From positions 3,534,001 to 3,598,000 of the forward strand of contig NZ_CP032382.1 in the NCBI RefSeq assembly GCF_003589925.1: a DNA stretch of 64,000 bases, written 5' to 3'. Position numbers and translations under genes: made by a program. Shown one piece after another: positions 33,921-43,611 of this stretch (position 1 is the first letter of the stretch; each line of letters begins with the position of its first letter). The notes beneath the pieces are model-generated. The model had not been told where the DNA came from. It did not search any database and saw nothing but the letters and a program-made list of their open reading frames with translations. The DNA comes from Chryseolinea soli (lineage in GTDB: Bacteria > Bacteroidota > Bacteroidia > Cytophagales > Cyclobacteriaceae).

Positions 33921-34532
33921 CTACTCATCAAAGGCATGCTCATTGATCTCATGGATCACGGCATCCAGCTTGATGACGGCGCGCTTTAAACAATCGATGA
34001 GCTCTTTCGCATGCGCCCCGTCGAAGCCATCATGCTCGATGAGCTGAACGAGCCCGAGGATGGAGGCCACCGGGCCGCGGAGGTCATGGCTATTTTTAAA
34101 GGAAATGAGATCCAGTTTATTCACCTGCCGTTCAATTCGCTCCTTAAGCGCAACCACCTCTTCCACATTTGTGGCAATGGAGAGTACAGTTTTTGGTTTT
34201 TTGAATTCGTCCCGCGCCAGAACGGCCAACCGGATCTGAAGGTGTTCATAGACTCCGTTTTTCTTGAGCACGCGGATCGTATATTCCTGGAAGGGCGTGT
34301 CAGGTTGCTCAAACACCGATTGGTAGGCCTTCAGTTGGATCGGGCGGTCATCGGGGTGCACAAGCTTTTCAAACAGGTTATGGCTCAAGGTGAAGAATTC
34401 CTCCTCGGTATAGCCCAGTTGCTCGGTGGACCATTCGCAGTTGCAGATGAGTTCGCGATTCTTAATATCGACGATCCTGATACTGACCGGCGATACTTTG
34501 CAGATGGTCCGAAGCAACAGTTCGTCTTTCAT
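33921..34532 (-). CDS. PAS domain protein with HisKA phosphoacceptor domain only
   Basis: 203 residues. A PAS fold (about 10-125) with LGYTEEEFFTLSHNLFEKLV and HPDDRPIQLKAYQSVF is followed by a coiled helix and a kinase dimerisation/phosphoacceptor domain: SFKNSHDLRGPVASILGLVQ, with the phospho-His at 149, and the second helix LKRAVIKLDAVIHEINEHAF. The protein then stops: N, G1, F and G2 boxes of the ATPase domain are missing, and no ATPase fragment follows in 33770-33920. It could be phosphorylated by another kinase or modulate one by heterodimerisation. A related kinase stub ends the protein at 59931-60968. Confidence 0.85.
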   Translation of the reverse strand: MKDELLLRTICKVSPVSIRIVDIKNRELICNCEWSTEQLGYTEEEFFTLSHNLFEKLVHPDDRPIQLKAYQSVFEQPDTPFQEYTIRVLKKNGVYEHLQIRLAVLARDEFKKPKTVLSIATNVEEVVALKERIERQVNKLDLISFKNSHDLRGPVASILGLVQLIEHDGFDGAHAKELIDCLKRAVIKLDAVIHEINEHAFDE

Positions 34533-34661
34533 GCGGAAATAGATTAAGGAAGTGGGATAACTTAAATTTAACTTTTATTTTAAGACTTTGAACCCGCTCG
34601 CGGCCGATTATTTCACGCGTTTTGAGAAGCCTATGAGCGACCCATTTTCTCCCCGACTTCA

Positions 34662-36593
34662 ATGAAAAAGAACAAGCAACGATGGATCATGTGCGGATTA
34701 TGGGCCTTGCTCGCGAGTTACCCGGCGATTGGCCAGCTCAGACTTCCGCGGCTGATCGGCGAGGGTATGGTGCTGCAACGCGACACCGAACTCACCCTTT
34801 GGGGATGGGCTGCCGGCGGTGAGGCCGTGACGGTCGTGTTTTCCGGCAAAAAATATCCAACCAAAGCCAACGCCGATGGAAAATGGACGGTGAAGCTCCC
34901 TCCCCAGAAAACCGGTGGCCCGTTCACGATGGACATTCTGGCCACCGACTCCATCACGCTGAAAAATATACTGGTGGGCGACGTCTGGCTTTGCTCCGGT
35001 CAATCAAACATGGTGTTGCCTATGGAACGGGTGAAGGAGCGGTATGCAAAACAAATCGCCGAGGCCGGTAACCCGTTTATCCGGCAATTCCTTATTCCCA
35101 CCACCTTCGATTTTGCGCACCCCAAAGACGATGTTACCGGTTCCTGGCAAGCCGCAACGCCCGCGAATGTGCTAAGTTTTTCGGCTACCGCATATTTTTT
35201 TGCCCGCGACCTCTATGAAAAATATCACATGCCCATCGGGTTGATCAACGCCAGTGTTGGCGGGTCCCCGGCCGAAGCGTGGTTAAGCGGCGACGCCTTG
35301 AAAGCTTTTCCGGAATACCTACAGCGCACACAAAAATTTCAGAACGCGGCCTACACCGACAGCATCCGGCAGACAGAGGGCGCCATGGTAAAAGCATGGT
35401 ACGGCGCACTTCGGAAAAAGGATGAAGGCATGAAAGGGGTGCCGTGGTATGCAGCGGATCTCGACGTAGCGGCGTGGCCAACCCTGCAAATCCCCGGCTA
35501 CTGGACCGACCAGGGTTTGAAGGATGTGCACGGCGTAGTCTGGTTTCGGAAGGACATTGAGGTACCGGCTTCTTTCGCGGGCAAACCAGCAAAACTTCTG
35601 CTGGGAAGAATTGTGGACAGCGACTCGGTGTATGTGAACGGAACGTTCGTCGGCACGACAGGCTATCAATACCCGCCCAGAAGATACACGCTTCCCGACA
35701 CGATCTTGAAAGCAGGGAAGAACACGATCGTCATCCGCGTTATCAATACATCCGAACGAGGAGGATTTATCACAGACAAGCCCTACACACTTTCGGCTGG
35801 AGGAGAAACGCTGGACCTGAAAGGAGCCTGGCATTATAAAATCGGCGCGGTATCCGACACATTGGCACCGGTGACTTTTTTTCAATATACGCCCGGGGGA
35901 TTGTTCAACGGCATGATCGCACCCGTGACCAACTTTGCCATCAAAGGTGTCATTTGGTATCAGGGTGAATCCAATACGATGCAAGCCGCAAAATATCATG
36001 ACGTGTTCAGCGCGGTGATCGCCGATTGGCGCAAGCAGTGGAAGCAAGGTGACTTTCCGTTTTTGTATGTGCAGCTGGCAAACTATGTTCCCGTAAAGAG
36101 TTCGGAAAAAGGATGGCCCGAGCTTCGCGAAGCGCAACGCAAAACACTGCGCGTCCCGAACACCGGCATGGCCGTAACCATCGACATCGGCGAATGGAAT
36201 GACCTGCATCCGTTAGATAAGGAAGATGTAGGAAAACGGCTGGCACGGGCAGCTCAACATTTCGCCTATCACGACAAAAAGGTGGTCTACACCGGGCCAA
36301 CGTTTTTGTCCATGAGAACAGAAGGAAATAAGGTCATCCTCACTTTCGCCAATACGGGAACGGGACTTTCCTCCAAAGGCGAAGCGCTAAAACATTTCAC
36401 GATCGCGGGAGCGGATAAGAATTTTGTCGAAGCGCAAGCCGTCATTCGCGGCGGCGAGGTCGTGGCGTGGAGCGATGGCGTGTCCCATCCGGTTGCCGTG
36501 CGTTACGGTTGGGAAGACAATCCCCAAGGAGGAAATTTATTCAACAAAGAAGGCCTTCCCGCTTCTCCTTTTCGAACCGACGATACGCCTTAA
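34662..36593 (+). CDS. Sialate O-acetylesterase
   Basis: 643 residues with a signal peptide (WIMCGLWALLASYPAIGQLR). SGNH-type esterase of the DUF303/SASA family: nucleophile Ser115 in WLCSGQSNMVLPM, catalytic Asp/His block WNDLHPLDKEDVGKRLA late in the protein. A beta-sandwich insertion (about 250-400, with PGYWTDQGLKDVHGVVWFRK) is normal for the long bacterial form. It removes O-acetyl groups from sialic acids or other acetylated sugars in the periplasm. No sialic-acid catabolic genes are adjacent; a BNR-repeat protein lies 11 kb away, which need not be related. Confidence 0.92.
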   Translation: MKKNKQRWIMCGLWALLASYPAIGQLRLPRLIGEGMVLQRDTELTLWGWAAGGEAVTVVFSGKKYPTKANADGKWTVKLPPQKTGGPFTMDILATDSITLKNILVGDVWLCSGQSNMVLPMERVKERYAKQIAEAGNPFIRQFLIPTTFDFAHPKDDVTGSWQAATPANVLSFSATAYFFARDLYEKYHMPIGLINASVGGSPAEAWLSGDALKAFPEYLQRTQKFQNAAYTDSIRQTEGAMVKAWYGALRKKDEGMKGVPWYAADLDVAAWPTLQIPGYWTDQGLKDVHGVVWFRKDIEVPASFAGKPAKLLLGRIVDSDSVYVNGTFVGTTGYQYPPRRYTLPDTILKAGKNTIVIRVINTSERGGFITDKPYTLSAGGETLDLKGAWHYKIGAVSDTLAPVTFFQYTPGGLFNGMIAPVTNFAIKGVIWYQGESNTMQAAKYHDVFSAVIADWRKQWKQGDFPFLYVQLANYVPVKSSEKGWPELREAQRKTLRVPNTGMAVTIDIGEWNDLHPLDKEDVGKRLARAAQHFAYHDKKVVYTGPTFLSMRTEGNKVILTFANTGTGLSSKGEALKHFTIAGADKNFVEAQAVIRGGEVVAWSDGVSHPVAVRYGWEDNPQGGNLFNKEGLPASPFRTDDTP

Positions 36594-36654
36594 GAAGTAA
36601 AGGGCCACTCCATAGATTGATCATGGAGCAGACTTTATCACGAGGAAATCAACC

Positions 36655-37461
36655 CTACAACTTTGCCAGGCTCAGGTAATGAGCCCGTCTCTTTTTATCC
36701 AGGCGTTCCGTGGCATACCGGAGCGTGGTGCGAGGCATGGTGGAGGCATATTTGTCCAGGAATTCATAGAGTCGTGCTGGCGCCTTTCCGCCGGCGGCGC
36801 GGAGCCATCCGCCGGTAGCTTTTTGAACGAGGTCTTCTTTGTCGCGAAGCAAAATCTCGGCGATCTTGAACGTATCGTCTACATCGCCTTGACGAATGAA
36901 AAAGAACGTGCTCACAATGGCCGTGCGCCGCTCCCACATATTCTTTGAGCGGGCAAGTTTGTAGAGCACATCACGGGACTTGTCATGCAAGTATCCCCCC
37001 ACGACATAGGGGGCGGAGCGATCAACCAAATCCCAATTGTTGATGCAGTCGTGGCGGTCGATATAAAGATCATACAATGCTTTGCGGCGACTTGCCGGAA
37101 TTTTTCGCGAACGGGCTTGAAAATCCATAATGCTTACCGCACCGGCCCGCGCTTCATGAATGGGATTCTCCAACAATTTTTCAATTTCCGCAGGTTCCAT
37201 GTCCATGAACGTTTTGGCAAGTGCAAACAACTGCCCCATGCGAACACCGATGAACTTATCGCCCGCGCCATATTGACCTTCACCCGATTTGAAATAGCGT
37301 TGTATCTTTCTCAATTCGTCATCCGACTGGAGCGCCATGAGTTGTTTTAAAAAATCTTTGGCCAGGAGAGAAGAAGGCGAAGCATCGGGCTTCGCTTTCT
37401 TCTGAACCGTTGTCTTTGCAACGGTTTTCACGACTTTTTTTGGGGGACTGCTTTTTGCCAT
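36655..37461 (-). CDS. AlkD-like DNA alkylation repair protein
   Basis: 268 residues. After a Lys-rich N-terminus (SPPKKVVKTVAKTTVQKKAK) a HEAT-repeat alkylpurine glycosylase-like domain follows: FIGVRMGQLFALAKTF, IHEARAGAVSIMDFQ, LYDLYIDRHDCINNWDLVDR and WERRTAIVSTFFFIRQGD, with KEDLVQKATGGWLRAAG near the end. The family removes alkylated bases without base flipping. The basic N-terminal tail could help DNA contact. The next gene upstream on this strand (VOC protein, 37484) ends 22 bases before this start, so the two are probably co-transcribed. Confidence 0.9.
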   Translation of the reverse strand: MAKSSPPKKVVKTVAKTTVQKKAKPDASPSSLLAKDFLKQLMALQSDDELRKIQRYFKSGEGQYGAGDKFIGVRMGQLFALAKTFMDMEPAEIEKLLENPIHEARAGAVSIMDFQARSRKIPASRRKALYDLYIDRHDCINNWDLVDRSAPYVVGGYLHDKSRDVLYKLARSKNMWERRTAIVSTFFFIRQGDVDDTFKIAEILLRDKEDLVQKATGGWLRAAGGKAPARLYEFLDKYASTMPRTTLRYATERLDKKRRAHYLSLAKL

Positions 37462-37483
37462 GGTTTGGGTTGAGGCACGGATT

Positions 37484-37957
37484 TTATTTTTGATCGTAGG
37501 CCTGCTTCAATTTTTTGATGTCGATCTTGTCCATCTGCATCATGGCTTGCATGACGCGTTGCGCCCGTTGTGGATCTTTGTCTTGCAGCATTTCACCCAA
37601 GATCGGGGGTATGATCTGCCAGCTCACGCCGAACTTATCTTTCAGCCACCCACACCGGTCTTTTTTTCCTCCAGCCGAGAGCTTCTCCCACAACGTGTCG
37701 ATCTCTTCTTGTGTTTCGCATTTTACAAAGAACGAGATCGCCGGCGAAAAAGTAAACATTGGGCCACCGTTTAAGGCCATGAATTCTTGTCCTTCCAAAA
37801 TAAATGTGGCCGACATCACGGTGCCCTTGGGGACAGGTGCTCCCTCGCCATAGCGACTCATGCTCACGATGCGCGAGTTTTTTAACGTTGAGGTGTAAAA
37901 GTTAACGGCTTCTTCCGCGTTGCCGTCGAACCATAGAAAAGGCGTGATTTTTTGCAT
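37484..37957 (-). CDS. Single-domain VOC (PhnB-like) protein
   Basis: 157 residues from ATG 37957 (MQKITPFLWFDGNAEEAVNF); the frame extends upstream without family similarity. Motifs FYTSTLKNSRIVSMSRYGEG, FILEGQEFMALNGGP, ISFFVKCETQEEIDTLW and CGWLKDKFGVSWQIIPP place it in the PhnB / 3-demethylubiquinone methyltransferase-like VOC family, and close to the second half of the double-domain protein at 1172-2083. Reaction unknown. It is likely co-transcribed with the AlkD-like gene 22 bases downstream. Confidence 0.87.
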   Translation of the reverse strand: MQKITPFLWFDGNAEEAVNFYTSTLKNSRIVSMSRYGEGAPVPKGTVMSATFILEGQEFMALNGGPMFTFSPAISFFVKCETQEEIDTLWEKLSAGGKKDRCGWLKDKFGVSWQIIPPILGEMLQDKDPQRAQRVMQAMMQMDKIDIKKLKQAYDQK

Positions 37958-38103
37958 GTTGTTGTTTTTGGGTTGATATAGGTTGAGTACTGGAGAGAAA
38001 GTCAATGCATAGCCTTCCCTCATCGCGAGGGCGACGTTTTATGAAAGGTGAAGAAAATTTTGATGTAGGCGACCAGCCTTTTGCCGCAAAGTGGGTTAGC
38101 GCT

Positions 38104-38562
38104 TCAAGGCTCCAGCGTGAATTGTGCTTGCAGCGTGTGAGGATTGAAAGGAACGGATCCGTGCTCGTGGACGATTTTCCATTTTCCTTGTATTTTTTTG
38201 AAGCCCGTTGTGGTGCGCATCCAAGTTTGTGCCGCCGGGTGATCTTTTTCGGTGCCGATCAAACGAAAGAGATAGTGTGATAGCGCGACGTCGGTGCCGG
38301 CATGTATGACGAGGTCTTTGATCTCCACCTGAAAGGAGGGAGGGAAAAACGGCAGGCAAGCTTCCCATACGTGCCGCCACGCAATGGCGCCACGAACCTG
38401 AAACGGTGGCTTCGCATCGTACAGGACGGCGTCGGGCGCATAATGCGACATCATGCTCTTCACGTCCTTGCTGCAAAGGGCTGCCATGAAATTGTCGATC
38501 ACTTTCCGGACCGCCGCTTTGTTGTTCACCTTCGTTTTCGGGGCGGCTATTTTTTGTACCAT
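38104..38562 (-). CDS. NTF2-like (SnoaL/YybH-type) protein
   Basis: 152 residues from ATG 38562 (MVQKIAAPKTKVNNKAAVRK). Cone-shaped NTF2 fold: VIDNFMAALCSKDVKSMMSH, YAPDAVLYDAKPPFQVRG, WMRTTTGFKKIQGKWKIVHE, HGSVPF. Related proteins (YybH, SgcJ) are of unknown activity or act as isomerases. It is divergent from the GlxA-type regulator at 38685 with 122 bases between start codons, so it may be controlled by it. Confidence 0.82.
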   Translation of the reverse strand: MVQKIAAPKTKVNNKAAVRKVIDNFMAALCSKDVKSMMSHYAPDAVLYDAKPPFQVRGAIAWRHVWEACLPFFPPSFQVEIKDLVIHAGTDVALSHYLFRLIGTEKDHPAAQTWMRTTTGFKKIQGKWKIVHEHGSVPFNPHTLQAQFTLEP

Positions 38563-38684
38563 GCCTGTTGCTATTTTGTGGTTAACAAAGATAGCACGAC
38601 CGGGTGAGCAGTGGTGTAAAAAAAGCGCCAACTTTAGGGGCATTCCGGACAAAGCCTTAAATTCGCTGCATACGCTCTCCCCCC

Positions 38685-39656
38685 ATGAAACGGATCGGAC
38701 TTTTGTTGCCGTACGACTACCAGCTCTTCAGCATTGCCACCATCCTCGACGTGCTGGGTACGGCGAACGCTATTTGCGAGCGACAAAAGAAACAAGCTCC
38801 TTTTGCCATCACCCTCGTGCAACTACCTGAGCAGATCTTGCAGCACGGCTCCAGTTTTCACGGTCATCCCGTGAAGTCGATACACGCCCGCACACCCTAC
38901 GACATTGTACTGATCCCGGCGATCAACCTGCACGACAAAGCTGCCACGAAACAAAAGAACATGCCGTTTGTTCCGTGGCTTCAAAAACAGTTTAAGACCG
39001 GCGCCGAGATGGCCAGTGTGTGCACAGGTGCCGATTTGTTTGCCGCGACGGGTCTGCTCAACGGCAAGCTGGCCACAACGCACATGGACGCCTGTCCCGA
39101 CTTCATCGTCGATTATCCGTCCGTGTATGTAAAACCCGGACGAACCATCACCATCGACGAGCGTTGTTACACCAGTGGTGGAGCCACATCGTCGTTTCAC
39201 TTGCTGATCTTTCTCATCCAAAAGTATGGGGGAAACGAATTGGCCGTGCGGGTCTCCAAGATCTTTTGCATCGATCTCAACCGCTCACAACAAAGCTACT
39301 TCAGCACCTTCCGGCCCGACTATTCGCATAATGACGAATTGGTAAAGAAGATCCAACGCAACATGGAAGAAAATTATTTGCACATCACCACGGTGGAGGA
39401 GATCACAAAAGACCTTCCGGCCAGTCGCAGAAATATCGTGCGCCGTTTCAAGCAGGCCACGGGCGTGCCGCCGATCGAGTACCTTCAGCATATTCGCATC
39501 GAGAAAGCCAAACGACAATTGGAGCTTTCTGACCTCAACATTTCCGAAATCATCAACGAGACGGGCTATACCGACCCCAAATCGTTTCGCAAGATCTTTG
39601 TGAAACTGGTGGGGATGACAGCCTCAGAGTACCGCAATAAACTGGGTATTAAATAA
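38685..39656 (+). CDS. GlxA family transcriptional regulator (DJ-1/PfpI + AraC HTH)
   Basis: 323 residues. Residues about 1-180 form a class I glutamine amidotransferase-like (DJ-1/PfpI) domain: IGLLLPYDYQLFSIATILDV, DIVLIPAINL, and the elbow MASVCTGADLFAATGLLNG with Cys at about 108. The C-terminal AraC domain carries VEEITKDLPASRRNIVRRFK and LNISEIINETGYTDPKSFRK. Members sense small amines or aldehydes. The divergent NTF2-like gene is the nearest candidate target. Confidence 0.92.
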   Translation: MKRIGLLLPYDYQLFSIATILDVLGTANAICERQKKQAPFAITLVQLPEQILQHGSSFHGHPVKSIHARTPYDIVLIPAINLHDKAATKQKNMPFVPWLQKQFKTGAEMASVCTGADLFAATGLLNGKLATTHMDACPDFIVDYPSVYVKPGRTITIDERCYTSGGATSSFHLLIFLIQKYGGNELAVRVSKIFCIDLNRSQQSYFSTFRPDYSHNDELVKKIQRNMEENYLHITTVEEITKDLPASRRNIVRRFKQATGVPPIEYLQHIRIEKAKRQLELSDLNISEIINETGYTDPKSFRKIFVKLVGMTASEYRNKLGIK

Positions 39657-39894
39657 CCCATTTCTCTTTTCCCGCTCGAAAGCATTTCCCCATCTCCAAC
39701 GCTTTGTCGCCATACAAAACGACTCATCGACAATCCTATGGTATCCCTCTGTTCCGGCATAAAAAATGACTGTTTAGGTCGTTAGTAGTCTTAAACCTCC
39801 GGGGTTTGAGTGCATCTAACGCAAGATTGCTTGGCATGACCACGGAATGACCTGTCGATGACCTGCAAATCTTACCCTCTAAACAACGAATGAC

Positions 39895-40158
39895 ATGCAG
39901 AGAACATTTATAGCCGCTTTCATCGCACTGGCCAGCGCGTGTTTTTTTTGCTGCTCCAGCCACGACAACCTCACCCGGGCCGAACGGATCCAAACACAAG
40001 CCGTGTCACGCTCCTCCAAATATGTGTATCACAGTGGGCACGTTGGCTGGTCAAAGGGTTATAATCCTGTCCCGCCTAGTAATCGAACCATTTGGGTGCC
40101 GGGCAAATGGTATAAAACTTCGCAAGGGAAGATCTGGATTCCGGGTTACCGCAAGTGA
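39895..40158 (+). CDS. Small W-x-P-G motif lipoprotein
   Basis: 87 residues. Signal with several Cys (ALASACFFCCSSHD), then a short mature domain ending in TIWVPGKWYKTSQGKIWIPG. The repeated W(V/I)PG(K)(W/Y) resembles YXWGXW-type repeats found in small exported proteins. No function is known. It is isolated, with 238 bases upstream and 165 bases downstream. The short length makes it easy to miss, but signal peptide and motif repetition support it. Confidence 0.65.
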   Translation: MQRTFIAAFIALASACFFCCSSHDNLTRAERIQTQAVSRSSKYVYHSGHVGWSKGYNPVPPSNRTIWVPGKWYKTSQGKIWIPGYRK

Positions 40159-40323
40159 TCTCTCTTTTTAATTCCTGTCCACACCATACAGCCTAACACA
40201 TTTCGGGTTATACGTTATGAACCGCGGTTGATTTTTTTGTGTGCATGGAATTTTACAGGACTGGAAAAAGATTTTGAGTTATATTACAAGGTCACTCTAT
40301 GCTGCAGTTGAGTGAGCCTTGTC

Positions 40324-42558
40324 ATGCGCGAACCATATTTTCACTTCAGCACCCTTCATCGTAGCAAATCAGCAGGACAAGACGGCTATCCATCCCTGCG
40401 TTTCAGGGCGACCATGCTTTGTGCTATGTTTATTTTTAACGGGATGTGTTGCGCTGCCCAGGCACAATCCCGTGACGTATCGCTGCCGCTGATTTCAGAT
40501 CTGAAAATATACCAAGACGTTCCCGCGTTATCGCTGGCGGATTCTGTTCGCACAAGAACGGCGAGTACAAATCGCGCAGCTGATGATTCCCATTCTCCCG
40601 AAGTGGGCTATACGTTCAGCATGACGTTGACTCCCGACAACGCGGGCGTTTGGAAACGCTACAGACCCGACTACGATACCTGGGTACTAAAAGTCAACTC
40701 ACCCGGAGCCTATGGTATGGCTGCACTATTGACGGATGTGAAATTGCTTCCCGGGGAGAAACTATACGTCTATAACCTGAACAGTATGCGTACGTTGGTA
40801 AGCGACGATGTATCGGACACCGGTGTGTGGCTTACCAATTTCCTGAAAGGCGATGAGATCGTTATCGAATTTGATGTGCCGGTGAGCAACGCCAAACGGG
40901 GCGCCTTTACCATCGCCGGTATCTCGCATGCTTATCGCGACGTTTTTACAGCACCGGCCACCCCAAACCAATCCATTTCAAGAACGCAGCAGGAAGATAC
41001 TTGCTATCCTTGCGTGGAGGGAACGTTCTGGCAGGACGACCGGCGAGCCGTGATCCGCATCATGGTCTTTCGGAGCAATGCGGCCGTGGTCTGCACGGGC
41101 GCCCTGATCAACAACGCCGAGCGCAACCAGCGGCCCTATGTGCTGACGGCACAACATTGCATCGGAAGTCAGTTCGACGCCAGCAGGTCCATTTTCACGT
41201 TCAACTATGATGACTTGCTTTGCGACGGCAGTACGGTCACGGAAGACAATGCGCTGGTGGGTGCCAATTATAAGGCTTCGTTATATGAACATGATTTTTC
41301 TTTGGTAGAACTGTATACCGTGCCGCCGCTGGGTTTTAAGCCCTATTACTCGGGCTGGGACATCTCCGATACGGGATTGGATCACGTGAGCTGCATCCAT
41401 CACCCGATGGGAACGCCGCGAAAAATTTCGCTCAGCAATGACGCGGTGACGCCAAGCGATTTCGAAGTGCCGTCCGGGCAACCGCGTGCGCCCGATGCGT
41501 TTTGGCGTGTAACCAAATGGGATTTGGGCGTAACCAACGGGGGCTCGTCGGGTGCGCCGCTGTTTAATCTGGATCATCACATCATCGGCAGCCTGGCAGG
41601 CGGAGGCTCTACGTGCAGCTTTCCCTTTAATGATTTCTTTCAACGCTTGTCGCAAAGCTGGACGCCTGCGCCAGAACTGGACCAACAATTGAAATACTGG
41701 CTCGACCCGCGCTCATCGGGCATCCAAACGCTGGATGGGTTCGACCCCTATGAAACACTGAACGTCAGTTGTGACACGGCTGCAAATTTTTCGGCCGCGG
41801 AGCCGATGAACCTGATTCCATACGCGTCAGGCAAGGGTTATTTTTCGGGTTATAATTCCGACGGCATCGCCTCGTATGCCGAACGGTTTTCCAGCGATGG
41901 AAAAAAACTTTTGACCGGCATCACCTTGCTCACCAGCAGTCTCAATGTGCATGCTCCGGGTGGTCTTGTCGTTTCTGTTAACTCGGGTAAAAACGGTTTG
42001 CCGGAGGGCACGGATCTTTTTCAAACCTATATTCCCTACATTCAAATGTCACAAGAGGTGAACTATGTGGGCCTTCATCCCTATTTGGAAGTGGAAGGCG
42101 ATTACTTCATTACCTACACGATGACCTATTCCGAAGAAGACACGTTCGCGCTTGCCCAGGCACCCTGGCGTGCACCAGCCACCAACACCGCTTACGTGAA
42201 GCTTGGTTCGGGATGGGCGCCCATGACACAAATTAGTCCGGGTGGAATGGGCACATCGCTCGGCATCGAAGCCATGGTGTGTTCGGTGTTGCCTTCCGGT
42301 CCCCCAGCCGCCACGGCCACGGAAATTGATCTCTATCCCAATCCAACTACGGCGACGATCATTGCCCGGCTTCCCTTGCACGGCGACGTGCCGTTTGATG
42401 CGGCCGTGTATAACCCCCAGGGCAGGCTGGTCGCCAGCTACACGCGGTCGTTCGACAACAACCTGATCATCTCCACCGAAGGCTGGAGCGGCGGACTCTA
42501 CATTCTCAGAGTGTCTACGTCGTCTCAAACCTATTCGGCCCGGTTTGTGAAAAATTGA
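40324..42558 (+). CDS. Secreted trypsin-like serine protease with type IX sorting domain
   Basis: 744 residues from ATG 40324 (MREPYFHF); a GTG four codons upstream is possible. After an unusually long N-terminal segment the hydrophobic signal is at LCAMFIFNGMCCAAQAQS. A trypsin-like domain lies in the middle: His in YVLTAQHCIG, Asp in EHDFSLVELY, Ser in TNGGSSGAPLFN. Its closest known relatives are lysyl endopeptidase-like proteases. The C-terminal 80 residues are a type IX secretion sorting domain (EIDLYPNPTTATIIARLP, GLYILRVSTSSQTYSARF). The protein is expected to be exported through the type IX system, processed and attached to the cell surface or released. Confidence 0.92.
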   Translation: MREPYFHFSTLHRSKSAGQDGYPSLRFRATMLCAMFIFNGMCCAAQAQSRDVSLPLISDLKIYQDVPALSLADSVRTRTASTNRAADDSHSPEVGYTFSMTLTPDNAGVWKRYRPDYDTWVLKVNSPGAYGMAALLTDVKLLPGEKLYVYNLNSMRTLVSDDVSDTGVWLTNFLKGDEIVIEFDVPVSNAKRGAFTIAGISHAYRDVFTAPATPNQSISRTQQEDTCYPCVEGTFWQDDRRAVIRIMVFRSNAAVVCTGALINNAERNQRPYVLTAQHCIGSQFDASRSIFTFNYDDLLCDGSTVTEDNALVGANYKASLYEHDFSLVELYTVPPLGFKPYYSGWDISDTGLDHVSCIHHPMGTPRKISLSNDAVTPSDFEVPSGQPRAPDAFWRVTKWDLGVTNGGSSGAPLFNLDHHIIGSLAGGGSTCSFPFNDFFQRLSQSWTPAPELDQQLKYWLDPRSSGIQTLDGFDPYETLNVSCDTAANFSAAEPMNLIPYASGKGYFSGYNSDGIASYAERFSSDGKKLLTGITLLTSSLNVHAPGGLVVSVNSGKNGLPEGTDLFQTYIPYIQMSQEVNYVGLHPYLEVEGDYFITYTMTYSEEDTFALAQAPWRAPATNTAYVKLGSGWAPMTQISPGGMGTSLGIEAMVCSVLPSGPPAATATEIDLYPNPTTATIIARLPLHGDVPFDAAVYNPQGRLVASYTRSFDNNLIISTEGWSGGLYILRVSTSSQTYSARFVKN

Positions 42559-42597
42559 AGGCGTCTGTGTTATTGCCGCGCTTTGTCCAGCAAATAG

Positions 42598-43440
42598 TTA
42601 ATGACCGGCAAGAAACGAATCCAATATTTGGTTGAAGGCTTCGGGTTGATCCAGTTGCGTCCAGTGACCGGCGTGATCGATCACCTTAAAGTCAGCGTTC
42701 GGAAGCTGAGATTGCAGGGTGCCGGGTTGTTTGCTTTCGGCACCGGAGACGACGAGCAGCAAGGGTCCTTTGTATTTGTCAATCTTGGGAAGCGGGTCAA
42801 ACTCGAACAGGCCTTTGATGATGCTGATCGTTTCATCTTTTGGGATAGCTTGAAAATCTTTGATCAAGACCTCAGCGATTTCAGGACGTGACTCCGTCAA
42901 CAATTGATGCATATAGTCGTCCATGACTTTCTGATAGGCCGGTGACTCCAAAGCGGCGGTCACTTGTTTGGAAATTTCGGCGGGTGTTTTGCCGGGAGTT
43001 CCCGATAAAAGCAAGGCGGAAACACGTTCGGGATGTTGACTTGCATAGGCCACGGCGGCATGTCCACCCATGCTGTGTGCCACGAGGATGAAGTGATCTA
43101 ACTGAAGATCATCCACGACGGCTGCAATGTCCTGGGCAAGATCTTCGGGTGTATACTTCAGTTCGCGGGGACGTTCGGATTGACCGTGACCTCTGAAATC
43201 CAAAGCGATGGCCCGGTAGTTTGCGCGAACGTGGTCGAGTTGTTTTCTCCAGTGTTCCGTGCTTCCACCGAATGAATGAACGAATACGATAGCGATTTCG
43301 CCTTTCCCGCCGTCATCGATGTGCAATGTTCCGGCGGGTCCCTGAAGTTGATGATCCGGTTTTGTGGTTTTTGTTTTCCGGACATTCCGCTCCTGCTTTT
43401 TTGGAGTGCTTGTTGATTTATTTTTTCCGAGCGTCTGCAT
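42598..43440 (-). CDS. Alpha/beta fold hydrolase
   Basis: 280 residues. A basic, Thr-rich N-terminus of about 30 residues (KNKSTSTPKKQERNVRKTKT) precedes a canonical fold: oxyanion region VFVHSFGGSTEHW, DFRGHGQSERP, nucleophile elbow LVAHSMGGHAAVAYA, and His in DHAGHWTQLDQPEAF. The position of the acid in LLLVVSGAESKQPG carries Glu or Ser rather than the usual Asp, so the charge relay may be atypical. Family: haloperoxidase/epoxide hydrolase/esterase-like. No signal peptide; the basic tail is odd. Confidence 0.88.
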   Translation of the reverse strand: MQTLGKNKSTSTPKKQERNVRKTKTTKPDHQLQGPAGTLHIDDGGKGEIAIVFVHSFGGSTEHWRKQLDHVRANYRAIALDFRGHGQSERPRELKYTPEDLAQDIAAVVDDLQLDHFILVAHSMGGHAAVAYASQHPERVSALLLSGTPGKTPAEISKQVTAALESPAYQKVMDDYMHQLLTESRPEIAEVLIKDFQAIPKDETISIIKGLFEFDPLPKIDKYKGPLLLVVSGAESKQPGTLQSQLPNADFKVIDHAGHWTQLDQPEAFNQILDSFLAGH

Positions 43441-43611
43441 AAATTTTTCTTTTGTTCATTTTTCTGAGGAATCAAAACAATAGCGTGCCATAGTAATTCT
43501 GATGGCCAGGTTCTTCCAGTGAAGGAAGGCGTGGGGCTTTATTTTTTTAACAGCAGTGTCTGTAAATTGTTCTGCACGACGGGTCTATGATAAATGTCCA
43601 TCCTAGTCCAT

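Noticed and set aside
41739..41752. GGTTCGACCCC resembling a tRNA T-arm
   Set aside because: It lies within the protease coding frame, and no acceptor, D or anticodon arms can be found around it.
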